Of a DNA stretch of 64,000 nucleotides, positions 1-10,790 are shown one piece after another; within the stretch, counting starts at the first letter, position 1, and each line of letters opens with the position of its first letter. The DNA is taken from assembly GCA_036426205.1 (NCBI GenBank), contig CM071568.1:121849314-121913313 (forward strand), written 5' to 3'. Made by a program: the position numbers and the translations under genes. The notes beneath the pieces are model-generated. The model did no database searches and was not told where the DNA came from. It was given only the letters and a program-made list of their open reading frames with translations. Origin of the DNA: Ascaphus truei. Its lineage: Eukaryota; Chordata; Amphibia; Anura; Ascaphidae.

Positions 1-629
1 AACTACTCCCATGGGCAGAATTCGCCCATAAGTAACTCAGAAATAAGTCCACTCAAGAATCGCCATTTTTTATAAATTACGGGTTTCATCCAGCGCGCCT
101 TCATATCTCTTCCAATCCTTCCGGAGTTCCAGCAGCAGATTCCAGAGTAAACTTGCTCCAAAATTCTTGGAAGAGGAATCAAAGGACTTTACAGGAAGCA
201 GTACTCAGACAAAAGACACAGGCGGATTGCCATCGCCGTGAGGCACCCAAATTTAGGCCAGGAGACAAAGTGTGGCTTTCTTCTAAGAACATACGATTGA
301 AGACACCTACACTGAAACTGGCTCCAAGATTCCTGGGTCCATTTACCATTCTCAAACAGGTCAATCCTGTGGTGTACCGCTTACAACTGCCTCAATCTAT
401 GAGAATCCCGGCAGTCTTTCACGTCTCATTGCTAAAACCTGTTGTTCAAAGTTCTCAGTTTCCTGACATCTCACCTAAACCTCCACCTGTCATCGTACAG
501 GGTCAAGAAAAATTCGAAATGCAATCCATAAATCGATTCCAGATGGACGCTCATTAAAGCGGTTCCACACCAGGTTCCTGCACAAGCCTTATGGGAATGG
601 TCCTGAGGCCGATCCTCAAGGGGGGGTAC
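1..629 (+). pseudogene. Ty3/gypsy pol 3' end (integrase C-terminus), frameshifted
   Basis: This is the tail of a retrotransposon polyprotein, ending in the C-terminal part of the integrase that inserts cDNA into the host genome. The open stretch at 153-557 carries the family block FRPGDKVWLSSKNI, then LAPRFLGPFTI, then AVFHVSLLKP, which is the usual order in vertebrate Ty3/gypsy elements of the chromovirus type. A start of a chromodomain-like segment (EKFEMQS) follows and soon goes out of frame. Bases 1-152 continue the integrase upstream in other frames, so several frameshifts are present. A purine-rich tract (about 616-626) directly precedes the LTR at 630, as expected for the plus-strand primer site. 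The 5' part of the element lies outside the window. Inactive remnant; family assignment is firm, chromodomain status is inference. Confidence 0.85.
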
Positions 630-1426
630 TGTAAGGAATCGGGGAACACGTCCTTTGTGACGTGTTCCCTTCTTACCTGTCATACCTCAGACCCCCAATC
701 TGCTTACAAAGCGCGCGCGCACGGGCAGCTCTTCTAGAGTGCCACAGAGCTTAGCTCTGCCCCCTCGGACGCGCTGCACTTCTCTCGCGCGGCGTGCACA
801 CGTGACGACGTGCACCGTTTTCCCAGCTCCGTGGCAAGTACTCAAGCCCACTTGTCTCCTGCAGCCAATCCTTGCCTCTGCAGAGGCCGCGCCTCCGCTC
901 CGCCTCCCTTGCTACTAGTTCCTGTGTGCTACAAATACCCTGCAGTTCCTGTCATACCTTGCTGAGCATAACTTGTTGTAGCCTTGAGCTCCTATGTCTG
1001 TTGTGCCTTGCTCCCTGTCCTGTGTTTTCTTGCAGATAACCCTTCGTGTACCGACCCGGCTTGAACTTGGAACCCCTCTGGATTTTGACCCTGGCTTACC
1101 CTCAACTCTGCGGACCTCTCCAACCCAGACCACGGCTATATGGACATCCACGATTCTAACCTCTCCAACCCAAGACCACGGCTATACGGACTTCCACGAT
1201 TCTGACCTCTCCAACTCCAGACCACGGCTAACGGACTTTGACTATTCTGAACTCTCCATTCCAAGACCTGGCAAGTATCGATTAACCCACTCTCTCCAAC
1301 CCAGACCCGGCTACATTTGACAATCCGCCTGCCAGGCACGCTCCCGCTGCTGTGGGTGCGTGGTTTGCTACTTCCCCATCTCAGTACCGGGGACCTGTCT
1401 TGCTTGTGGGCAGCGCAAGTGTTACA
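630..1426 (+). repeat. 3' LTR of the Ty3/gypsy element
   Basis: The segment starts TGTAA just after the polypurine tract and ends TTACA, giving the short inverted ends of an LTR (797 bp). It is GC-rich at 690-900 and carries three to four imperfect ~50-bp subrepeats at about 1120-1270 (ACCACGGCTA ... GACTT/ACATCC). Its last ~100 bases resemble the end of the solo LTR at 36288-37305 (CTGCTGTGGGTGCGTG, then GGGGAC, then GTGTTACA), so both belong to one family. Only one LTR is in the window, so a target duplication cannot be tested. Confidence 0.75.
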
Positions 1427-1740
1427 GATACACCACATATTCCGAGCACCAGTGGCTACTTATTGATGTCCAGTACCAAGGACTCCCTTTTAATGATTTA
1501 ATACAAGTGTTAACTCTACACGGAGATCCCTGCGCTCTTTGTAAGTTACTAACCTTTTTGACTGTGATTTTGGATCACCCACAAGAGCTGTGTGCTATTT
1601 TCACTTCCATGTTTGATTTTCACATTTCATTTCACTCCTATTGCATGATTTCATTTTCTGTTGGCCATTACACTTTATTTATTTCTCCTATTGCTTTTTT
1701 TAATCGAAGTTCTGGTTGTTTGTGCATCATGCAGGAATAA
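1427..1740. other. Flank between LTR and minisatellite, nothing recognised
   Basis: AT-moderate sequence with no supported gene or repeat. Its reading frames are short and have no recognisable motif. Confidence 0.5.
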
Positions 1741-2287
1741 CCTGTGTTTTGTGCTCCGTGGGACAGCATAGAGGTTCTGTGTACAGTATGTTCCTGGAGT
1801 TGGTCCTGATTGGAATACCCTGTGTTTTGTGCTCCGTGGGACAGCATAGAGGTTCTGTGTACAGTATGTTCCTGGAGTTGGTCCTGATTGGAATACCCTG
1901 TGTTTTGTGCTCCGTGGGACATAGAGGTTTCGAGTACAGTATGTTCCTGGAGTTGGTCCTGATTGAATACCCGTGTTTTTGTGCTCCGTGGGACGGCATA
2001 GAGGTTCTGTGTACAGTATGTTCCTGGAGTTGGTCCTGATTGGAATACCCTGGGTTTTGTCTCTGTGGACAGCATAGAGATTCTGTGTACAGTATGTTCC
2101 TGGAGTTGGTCCTGATTGGAATACCCTGTGTTTTGTGCTTCGTGGGACAGCATAGATGTTCTGTGTACAGTATGTTCCTGGAGTTGGTCCTGATTGGAAT
2201 ACCCTGTGTTTTGTGCTCCGTGGGACAGCATAGAGGTTCTGTGTACAGTATGTTCCTGGAGTTGGTCCTGATTGGGATCCCCTGTGT
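1741..2287 (+). repeat. 78-bp minisatellite, 7 units plus a partial one
   Basis: Units begin CCTGTGTTTTGTGCTCC and end GTCCTGATTGGAATA. Unit starts are at about 1741, 1819, 1897, 1971, 2049, 2125, 2203 and a partial at 2281, so the period is 78 with some 74-76-bp units. Because 78 is divisible by 3, several frames on both strands stay open through the array; these are not genes. Confidence 0.95.
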
Positions 2288-2649
2288 TTTTGGCACACTG
2301 GCCATTGTATATTTATTTTCATCTTTGCTCCTTATCCTGTGTTTCCTAATCAGGGAACCTTTTCAGCCAGCCCCAGTAGATATAATAATTATATCTTACC
2401 ATCACAGTATTATTTATTGTATTATTCGGGCGCTCCAATGTGTTTTTATCTATTTTTGTGTTTTGTGTGACCTTGCACTAGTTTCTCAATTGGTTTGTCC
2501 CTACAAATGGAAATCAATCAATCCTTCTCATTTGGAGCTTTAGATGCACGATGAATAAAAAAAGATTGCTTAATCTTTCAATAGTGGGGAAGATAAACAT
2601 TGGAAGATAAACATCCAAGTTTTTTTTTTATGACGGCTACAGTAATTAC
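2288..2649. other. AT-rich flank, nothing recognised
   Basis: AT-rich DNA between the minisatellite and the TTAA-flanked unit. No gene or named repeat was seen. Confidence 0.5.
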
Positions 2650-2899
2650 TTAAAGCTGCAGTTCAGTCTTTTTTTTTTTTTTTTTTAATTTATTTTTTTA
2701 CTTTAATAGCTTCATGTGGGCAATCTCTATTTACCTAAAGAAACTGTATGAAGCTCGTCAATCCGTTCTCCATGTATTCAGCGGCGAAATTTTTGTGACA
2801 ATATTAAAACGCTGGCATTTGTTTATAATTTGCCTCCGGCAGTCAGTGGAAGACTCATGAATTTCATGATTCCCCAGTGACGTGTGCTCGCTCGCCGAT

Positions 2900-3620
2900 C
2901 TTGCCGCTGTTGTGGCCCCCTTCTCGCCCGATCCCTGTGGCTGTCAGCCTGCGCGAGATGGAGGGGGCTTGTGCCCCATTGGGTAGGGGGGAGCGGAGAT
3001 TGTCTTCTTCTGCTCGATCCCTGTGCCTGCCTCCCTGCCCCACGCGCGCGCGGAGATGCAGGGGGGTTGCGCTGCCCCCTGGTGGTGTGGGGAAGGTGAG
3101 GGGGAGCGGGATATGTGTCTCCCTTCGCTGAGATCCCTGTGCCTGCCTCCCTGCCCGCACGGAGTGCAGGGGGGTTGCCGCTGCCCCTGTGGGGGGTGGG
3201 GGAGGGAAGCGGGAGATGTGTCCCCTTCTGCTCCGATCCCTGTGCCTGCCTCCCTGCCCGCACGGGAGATGCAGGGGGGTTGCCTGCCCCGTGTGGGGAA
3301 GGAGGGGGGAGCGGGAGATGTGTCTCCCTTCTGCTCCGGTCCCTGGTCTGCCCTCCTGCCCCGCCGGGAGAGCAGGGGGTTGCGCTGCCCCTGTGGGGGA
3401 GTGGGGAAGAGGGTGGAGCGGGAGATGTGTCTCCCTTCTGCTCCTTCCCTGTGTCTGCCTCCCTGCCGCCCACGGGAGATGCAGGGGTTGCGCTGCCTTG
3501 TGGGGGGTGGGGAAGTGGAGGGAGGGGGAGCGGAGATTTGTCCCCTTCTGCTCCGTCCCTGAGCCTGCCTCCCTGCCCCACGGGAGATCCAGGGGGTTGT
3601 GTCCGTGAGCCGGGTGCAGC
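2900..3620. repeat. GC-rich minisatellite, period about 105 bp
   Basis: About six degenerate units share CCCTGTGCCTGCCTCCCTGC followed by a GGGAGATGCAGGGGGTTGCG-like block and GGGGAAG...GGGAGATGTGTCTCC. Unit starts are near 3010, 3126, 3228, 3331, 3437 and 3548. Unit lengths vary by single-base losses. The long open frames on both strands are a result of the repeat. Confidence 0.9.
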
Positions 3621-4930
3621 AAGGGGTGATTGTGTGTGGTGTAACATGTGTGTGTTGTGTTTAATGTGTGTATATTGGGTGTATTATTTGTGTGTGTGTG
3701 TGTGTATATTATTGTGTGTGTGTGTGTGTGTGGTGTGTGTGTGGTGGTGTGTGTGTGTGTTGTTTGTGTGTGTTTGTGTGTGTGTGTGTGTGTTGTGTGT
3801 GGTGTGGGTGTGGTGTGTGTGTTGTTCGTGTGTGTGGTGTCCTGTTGTGTTACTCGCTCTGGGTGCTCTCGGGGTCGGTGCTTCGTGTGTGTGTCTTCTG
3901 TGTGTTTGTTGCTCCTTCATGTGGCGTAGTTCTCGTTGTTTCGCTCGTGTGGTGTTTGGTCTCTCTCTTTGTGTGGTTCTTTGCTGTGTCTGTGGCCTCT
4001 CTCCTCTGTGTCTTGTCCGTCTGGTGTGTTGTGTGTGTGTGTGTGGTTCTCTCTTGTGTTTCGATGTGTGTATGGCTCCCGTGGTGTGTGTGTTTGTCGT
4101 GGTATCTCTGGCCTTTGTGTGTGGTGTCCTCTCGTTCTCGTGTAGTCTCTCTCTGTGTTTGGTGTTCGTCTCGTAGTGTGTCCTCTCATCGTGTGATCGG
4201 TGTGTGTCTATTTATGTGTCTATTCGTGTGTGCGTTGTGTGTGTTCATGTGTGTGCCTTGTTGTGTGTGTGTGTGCGTGCTGTGTGTGTGTCGTCGTCTC
4301 TATTCTGTGTGATGTCTGCTCGTGTGTGTGGTGACTTTCTGGTTGTGTGTCCTCCTTCGTTGCGTCGTGTGTGTGTGTGTTGTGTGTTGTGTGTGTGTTG
4401 TTGCTAGGGTGTCGTGTGTGTGCTCTTGCTTCTGTTGTGGTGTGGGTGTGATCTTGTAGATGGTAGTGTGTGGTTGTGTTGCTTGTTGCTCCTGTGTGCG
4501 TGTGTGTGTGTCTGCTATTCTGTGTGTGTGTGTTTCATCGTCTGATGTGTGTGTGTGTCTCGTGTGTTTGGCTGGTGGTTAGTGTGGTTTCGTCGCTCTG
4601 CGCTATTGCCTCTTCCTCCTGTGTGTGGGTCTCTCTCTGTATTCTCCTTGGTGGCTCTCTCCTCTGCTTACTGTGTGTGTGTATCGTCCTCTCTTCTGTT
4701 GGTTAGTGTGTGTCTTGTGTGCTGTGTGTGTGTGTGGTCTTCTTCTCTCCCCCTCTACTCGTTTCTGATGGGTGTGTTTTCCCTGTTGTGATGCTGTGTG
4801 TGTCTGTGTGTGTGGTTGTGCTGTGTGTGGTTGTGTGTGAGTGTGTGTTTGTGTGTGTGTGTCGTGTGTTTGTGGGTGTGTGTTGTGTGGTGTGTGTGGT
4901 TGTCGTGTGTGTGTGTTATTTAGTGTAGGG
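3621..4930. repeat. Degenerate (TG)n low-complexity tract
   Basis: About 1.3 kb of TGTGTG interspersed with CT/TC-rich words. Cysteine/valine-rich frames here are low-complexity artefacts. Confidence 0.95.
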
Positions 4931-4949
4931 GGCTATGTCCTCAGGTGGT

Positions 4950-5420
4950 ACACCAAGCCCTCCCCCACCCACCCACACTCCCCCCTCCTCCCCCTCTCGC
5001 CCGCCCACCCACTACCCCCTCTCCCCGACCCCGCGACCCTCTTTCCCCTCCCGCCCACCCCCCCCTCACCCACTCCCCTTCACTCCTCCCACCCCTCACC
5101 TCGTCCCGCCCCCCCCCTCACTCCCCCTCCGCCACAATCTACACTACACCAGACGGTCCTCTCATCCAGCTCCTCGTCCATCGACCGCCCACTCCCACGC
5201 CACTCCCCCCACCCACTCACCCTCTACATCGCCCACCCCCACACTCCCTCACCCTCTCCCGCCCACCCACCCACCCCCCATCTCACGCCATCCTTCCCCC
5301 CTACTCCCCCCCCACCCACTCACCCTCTCCCGCCACCCACCCACCCTCTCTCCAACTGCTCTACCCACCCACCCACCCAATCTCGTCCCCGCCCCATCCT
5401 CTCTCCTCACTCACTTTATA
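4950..5420. repeat. C-rich (CCCACCCA/CCCCTC)n tract
   Basis: Strongly strand-asymmetric C-rich DNA with almost no G. Proline/serine/threonine/histidine-rich frames are artefacts of the composition. Confidence 0.95.
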
Positions 5421-5656
5421 TCTGGGCTTTTTTTATTAGATTAGTAGGAACTAATGTACATAACAAGGACAGTTGAAAGTAAGTATAAGTAAATGTATAC
5501 ACTATAATAAACGTTATGGTCAAAAAACAAATTTTTTTAGTATCTTACTAGGAAATTTTATTTCCATTTCTTTTTTTAAAAGGTGGGACTGGGCAGTAGA
5601 TTTTGGGTGATTTGTCTAGATAGAGTGTGTGTGTGTTTTGTGTGGTGTGTGTGTAC

Positions 5657-5761
5657 ACCTGGAAGTCAGAATACTTCTGTCAGACCGCTTGTGTGTGGGT
5701 GTGTGTACACACACACACACACACACGGTCCTGACAGAAGTATTCTCTGACTTCCAGTGTC
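5657..5761. repeat. Inverted repeat with (GT)n/(CA)n centre
   Basis: The left arm from 5657 (CACCTGGAAGTCAGA ... CAGACCG) is repeated in reverse complement up to about 5761, with a one-base difference, around a (GT)n(AC)n centre. Arms are ~35 bp. It would fold into a long hairpin. Confidence 0.85.
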
Positions 5762-5799
5762 TGCCGCTGCTACACAAGCGTAACCTCTCCCTCCCTACC

Positions 5800-6085
5800 C
5801 TGCCCGTCCCTCCTGTCCCGCTCCTGTCCCCATTCACATGGTCCTCTTCTCCCTTCCCGCCCCGACTGCTGTCCTCCTGCCGCTGCCGAGCTTTGCTGCA
5901 GATGCCGTCCTTCTCCTCTCCTCTCCTCCGCCGCCGGCTGCTGTCCTCTGCCGCTGCCGAGGCTCGGCTGGCAGGATGCCGTCCTTCTCTCCCTCCGCCG
6001 CCGGCTACTGTCCCTCTGCCGCTGTCGCCTTCGCTGCAGGATCGCCGTCCTTCTCTCCCCCTCCGCTGCCGGCTGCTGACCTTCG
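5800..6085. repeat. GC-rich minisatellite (CTGCTGTCC...CTGCCGCTGCCG)
   Basis: Three to four imperfect units of about 65-70 bp share GCCGTCCTTCTCTCC, CCGCCGGCTGCTGTCC and TCTGCCGCTG. AT-rich (TA)n DNA follows from about 6085 to 6170. Confidence 0.85.
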
Positions 6086-6289
6086 CTATATATCCATACA
6101 TACATATACATATATACAACAGTAATATATAAAAAATATATATAATATATAAATATATATATAATATTGTTCTTCAGTATTTATTGATACCTTTTTTTTA
6201 TTTGGACCAACAATTTGTGTCATGGGACAAGCTTTCAAAGTTTTCCTCTTCCTCAGGTCAGCAATACCATAAATATATAACGCACATAA

Positions 6290-6665
6290 ACATGCGCACA
6301 CAGTGTATATGTTTGCGTGTGCGCATGTTTAGTGTGCGTGTGCGCATGTTTGTGTCGTGCTATGTGGGCGTGTGCGCTGTATATGTGCGTGTACGCATGT
6401 ATCGTGGTGCATGTTTGTGTGTATATATGTGCGTTTGCGCATGTTAGTGCGCATGTATACTTGTGTGCATTTTATGTGTACGTGTGTGATGTTTATATGT
6501 GCGTGTGCGCATTGTTTGGTGTGTGCGTGGTTGCGCATGTATGTGTGCGTGAGCGCATGTATGTGTATGTGTGCGTGCGCATTATACGTGTTGCATGTAT
6601 GTGTGCGTGTGCACGTGTATGTGTGCGCGTGCGCATGTATATGCGTGCGTGTGCATATATATCTA
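6290..6665. repeat. (TGTGCGTGTGCGCATGTA)n tract
   Basis: A degenerate repeat mixing TGTGCG, GCGCATG and TATATGTGCG words. It alternates purine and pyrimidine almost throughout, the composition known to favour Z-DNA. Confidence 0.9.
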
Positions 6666-6694
6666 TATCATACAACACTCACAAAGGGGTAAGC

Positions 6695-7160
6695 GCGCCC
6701 TCCTACCCCAGCCGCCAAAGCTCCCTTACCCCCTCGCCGCTCCTCCCCCCCCCGCCCCGCTCCCTTACCCCCCCGCCTGCTCCCTTTACCCCCCCCCCGC
6801 CGCCTCCCTTACCCCCCGGCCGCCAACTCCCCGCCTGGGGGCCAACAGCCTCGGACTCTGCGCAGTCCCACTCTCCACTCCACCTCTCACTCCCGTTGTG
6901 TGTGTGTGTGTTGTGTGTAGGACATTTACTCCTGCCACAATTTGGTGCCTCACTTTCACCCCACCCTACCCTTCCTTCCACCCTCCCTTCCCCCCCTCAC
7001 CTCCACCACCCCTGCCTACCCCCCCCTACTACCCCTGCTCTCATCACCCACCCCTACCCTGACCTTCACCCCCCTACCCTACCTTCACCCACCCCTACCC
7101 CTGCCTTACCCCCCCCTACCCCTGCCCTTTCACCCCCCCTCACCCCTGCCCTTCACCCCC
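6695..7160. repeat. C-rich (CCCCTACCC / CTTCACCC)n tract
   Basis: Mostly pyrimidine, G-poor tandem words such as CCCCTACCCTGCCTTCACC, interrupted near 6895-6920 by a short (GT)n. Proline-rich frames are artefacts. Confidence 0.9.
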
Positions 7161-7164
7161 CCCC

Positions 7165-8067
7165 AACGCCTCCCTTTGACTGACCAACGCACACACCCTG
7201 ACTGACGCACTCACACACCCTGACTGACCCTACACCCTGACTGACGCACGCACACACCCTGACTGACCAGCCACACCAGACCCTTAGTGACGCACGCACC
7301 ACGACCTGACTGACGCACCCGCACACACCGACTACCACGCACGACACAACCCTGACTGGCGTACGCACACAAACCCCTGACTCACGCCACAAACACCTGA
7401 CTGCGCACGCGACCAAAACCCTGACACGCCACACGTGACACACACGACAGCCCTCAACGCACACAACACCGACTACGCACGCAACACACCTTACTGACGC
7501 ACCACACACCCTACTGACGCACGCACACACACTACCACACACACTGACTGACACGCACGCACACACACACACTGACTGATTGACGCACTGACTGACACAC
7601 CACATACATAACTGACCACGCACACAAACCCCTCACAAGCCGCATGCACACAACCCCTCACACACACACGCACACATACACCACTGAGACGCGCGCACAC
7701 ACACACCACACACACTGACTGCTGCACTGACTGCGCTGCACACCACACACACTGAAGCTGCACACACACACACTGACCTGCACCACACCACACACACCTG
7801 ACAACACACACACACACACTGAACACAACAAACACACACCTGCACAAACACACTGAACACACACACACACACACTACACACACACACTGACTGACCACCC
7901 ACACCCCTACGACCACGCGCGCACACCCCCACACCTCCTCCACGACACAGACTGCGCGTCTCTCGCGCACACACACAATGAATGGTACAACAACACACAC
8001 ACATACACTGACACACACACACACTGACTGACAACTGACACACACACACACACACACTACAACTGAC

Positions 8068-8098
<31 letters not shown>

Positions 8099-8410
8099 TG
8101 ACACAGCACCCACAAACTACACACCACCCTGACACACACACACACACACCCACTGACTTACACACACTGACTGACATCCACATACACCACACACACAAAA
8201 CTGACTGACACACACATCACTTACTGACGCGCGCACGCGCAGCAACCACCCCACACCCACACGCACTGACTGAATGTGACTGACTGCCGCACGCCACACA
8301 CTGACTGACTGAGGCACACCAACACGCACACACTGCTGACTGTGTGTGCGTCAGTCAGTCTGTGATGGGTGTTTTGTGTTTCGCGTCAGACTCACTGACG
8401 CCGCGCAAAC
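7165..8410. repeat. (CTGACTGACGCACGCACACAC)n array, switching strand at about 8340
   Basis: Words CTGACTGA, CGCACGCA and CACACA recur with many single-base dropouts for 1.2 kb. At about 8340 the motif appears on the other strand (TGTGTGTGCGTCAGTCAG), so the array ends in a short inverted section. Confidence 0.9.
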
Positions 8411-8868
8411 ACTGATGATGACGCAACACAAATTACGACGCCACCACCTGCTGAAGCTGTAAAGGAGGGAGGGGGGGGAACTGGATTGATGTGAATGGGG
8501 GACAACAGAGAGAGGGGGAGGGTGAGGAGAGAGAGAGGCGGGAACATTACATCCCGGGCAATGCCGGTCTCTCCGCTAGTAAAAATAAACTAAAGAGAGG
8601 TGCATACCATTCATGATGGATACAAAAAAGGAACAACAGGACAGTCACTCTTATACTCCCAGAAAGTGAATTATATATCATTTACGTGAATCACTATCCG
8701 TATTTGAAGTGTGTGTGTAAATAATATATATAATACATACAATGAGCATACAGTAATATTCCATTTGCTATTTGCCTTGCTATGGAGGGTTTTTGTCACT
8801 TTTTTTACTCACAAACTTCACATATCATACATACATATAAAATATAATAATATATATATATAATATAT

Positions 8869-8901
<33 letters not shown>

Positions 8902-9394
8902 ATATATATATCATGTGGAATGTATTTGTGTGTATTTACCTACAACACTCACTCACATTTTCAGTAACATACATATACATCTAAATAATTTCCACATATA
9001 CACGTTTGCTATAAATGGAATTATTACAATTTTACATTATATACACGTGCAATGAATGGAATAAACACTGTAATAAGTTTGAAATCGCCTATCCGAGCTG
9101 CTATGCATGCAGGCTGATCCCTTTTCTCCAGCTTCCTTGAATGTACTACTGTATGAGGAAGATCATGTGACCAGATGCTAGTGCACGTTTAGAGAGAGGG
9201 AGGGCAGTGCTGACAAAGGGGTGTGCCTGGGTTTGTGACAGGCCATGAAGGGGCAGTGCCTAAGCAAATGCTTGTTAAAATAGAATACAAGAAAATTGGT
9301 CTTTCAAAGTTGTTTTTTTAAAAACCGAAAATGCTACAAGTATTTTTTCTTACTACAGAACTGATTTATTAAAAAAAACACACATGCAGGATAT
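8411..9394. other. Right part of the TTAA unit: purine-rich patch, (AT)n at 8825-8915, nothing coding
   Basis: A G-rich purine patch lies at 8460-8540 and an (AT)n run at about 8825-8915. The rest is AT-rich with no recognised gene. Confidence 0.6.
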
Positions 9395-9545
9395 AGACTG
9401 AACTGCAGCTTTAAGTCTGAGTTAACCCATTGATATGATATGACAACCCTAGAAAATTACATAAAACACAACAGGTTACCTAGAGGATTAATATTATTAG
9501 TATCGTTTATTTGCAAAGCACCAACATATTCTGCAGCGCAGTACA

Positions 9546-10195
9546 GTGGGGTTACAGAGATTTAATCTGTATAGTAATCAGGTGAATAACATCATCCAAA
9601 GACATTGGGATTTGTACCACATGGATAAAAACCGACATACATTTGTGGTTTCCGGCCCTAGATTTGTTTTCAGACTGGCAAAAACATTTGTCCCCTACAG
9701 TATATATCACCTAGTTATATCTGTACTCCTTCTGATAATATATCCACTTTTTCCACCAAGGGATCTTATAGATGTGGGGGGTGGCAAGGGTGCCCATATA
9801 TGAAACCTTCCTCTTGTTTCTTTTCTCCTGACCCCTGCCAGAAATTTCAGCTAAATAATGTTATCAACTGCAATACAGAATATGTCATATCTTTAACTGT
9901 GTGGCTGTGGGAAACGTTACATACTGTAGGGAGAACTACAAGAGCTTTGAAAATAAGGGTCATGGAACACCTTAGACTTATAAGGAAATAAAGATCTCTC
10001 CCATCCAGTGTCGATCCATTTCACATAATGTAATCAGGGCAGTATTGGAAACTTTTCCTTTTTGGGAATTGAGAGAATTAAAATGAAGGAATGAGACGGA
10101 GACAAACACAATTTATTGGACCCTTGGGGGGCATTTTGGATATTCACTCTGAAAACTCGCTTCTCTAGGGATATGAATGGAATCTAAGTCATTTT
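9546..10195 (+). pseudogene. Penelope-like element: RT tail and GIY-YIG endonuclease, broken
   Basis: The first frame (9546-9803) carries NNIIQRHWDLY and GPRFVFRLAKTFVP, matching the linker after the reverse transcriptase in Penelope-like retroelements (NIIQRHW, GP+FVYRRA type). The second frame (9800-9991) has VGRTTRALKIRVMEHLRL, the core of the GIY-YIG endonuclease that nicks target DNA in this class. A third stretch (about 10128-10181) encodes AFWIFTLKTRFSRDMNGI, the conserved C-terminal tail. The domain order is right, but the frames are split by shifts and stops, so the copy is dead. The RT core is missing, so the element is 5' truncated. The 3' region continues to about 10790 and contains the hairpin at 10683-10718. 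Confidence 0.88.
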
Positions 10196-10790
10196 TTAGG
10201 TTGAGATGGATTATCACAGATCATATATTCCTGTGGCCCTTCACATGTCTATGATTGAAGATTAGTGAATTTCTATATGTTTTTGAGTGATTATGAATAT
10301 ATTTACTAACTGTTTCTATATCTGATAAATATGTATTCAATATTTGCTTTCCATTGTCCTCATGGTCTATGACTCTGAGGTTCGTTATATTACTATATGT
10401 TATATCCTCGCATATGTCCACAATAAGTGACATCTTATATGTAACCAATAATCTCAATTTTTTTATTTCACAGATGTATATCTGGCTTCTGATTGTACTT
10501 TGGGCTGTATCTTTGGGTTGCCTAAGTCTCCCTTTTACCCACGGACGCCACTTTCATTGTGCAGTATACCTGACATCAGGCGAGCTTGGTCGGCGTGCAC
10601 GCACGCAGCGTCATGACATTTTGCGTGCGAAACCGAACATACTGGAGAGTATATGAGTAAAGCTGGGGATTCTTTGTTACTCCTTGATAAAGCACTATAA
10701 GGTGCGAAACGCATAGGAGTGTCTCTGGTTCCACCTTTTTAGCCATGTTTACCAAATAAAAAAATATTTTTACATTCAATTTTTTGACCC
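10196..10790 (+). mobile_element. 3' non-coding region of the Penelope-like element
   Basis: This region follows the GIY-YIG tail on the same strand with no other gene. It ends with the GAAACGC hairpin (10683-10718) and then an AT-rich AATAAA-containing stretch (about 10756-10780). The same order (hairpin, then 40-100 bases of AT-rich DNA with AATAAA or ATTAAA) recurs at most other hairpin loci in the window. That is the main reason to assign those loci to Penelope-derived sequences. Exact 3' boundary uncertain. Confidence 0.55.
10683..10718 (+). ncRNA. Hammerhead-like hairpin, locus 1
   Basis: CTTGATAAA, stem GCAC, loop TATAAG, stem GTGC, then GAAACGCATAGG. The stem is perfectly complementary. 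The box order resembles a hammerhead core (CUGANGA, stem II, GAAA), but the first box is off consensus. Self-cleavage is not shown. Confidence 0.45.

Larger units (their letters stand above)
2654..9410. mobile_element. TTAA-flanked unit with perfect 16-bp terminal inverted repeats
   Basis: AGCTGCAGTTCAGTCT at 2654-2669 is preceded by TTAA (2650-2653). Its exact reverse complement at 9395-9410 is followed by TTAA (9411-9414). A TTAA target duplication with inverted ends is typical of piggyBac and Kolobok type cut-and-paste transposons and their non-autonomous derivatives. No transposase is visible inside: the 6.7-kb interior is almost all microsatellite and minisatellite DNA. Either one non-autonomous element has swollen by repeat expansion, or the two ends belong to two separate short copies in opposite orientation. 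Confidence 0.55.

Noticed and set aside
1668..2543. Repeat-protein-like ORFs of 167-215 residues
   Set aside because: They are translations of the 78-bp minisatellite in several frames on both strands; none has start context or a conserved domain.
2877..8329. Many long ORFs on both strands (up to 353 residues)
   Set aside because: All lie in GC-, C-, TG- or CA-rich simple repeats. The proteins are Cys/Val, Pro/Ser or His/Thr low-complexity with no domain, and overlapping frames are equally open.
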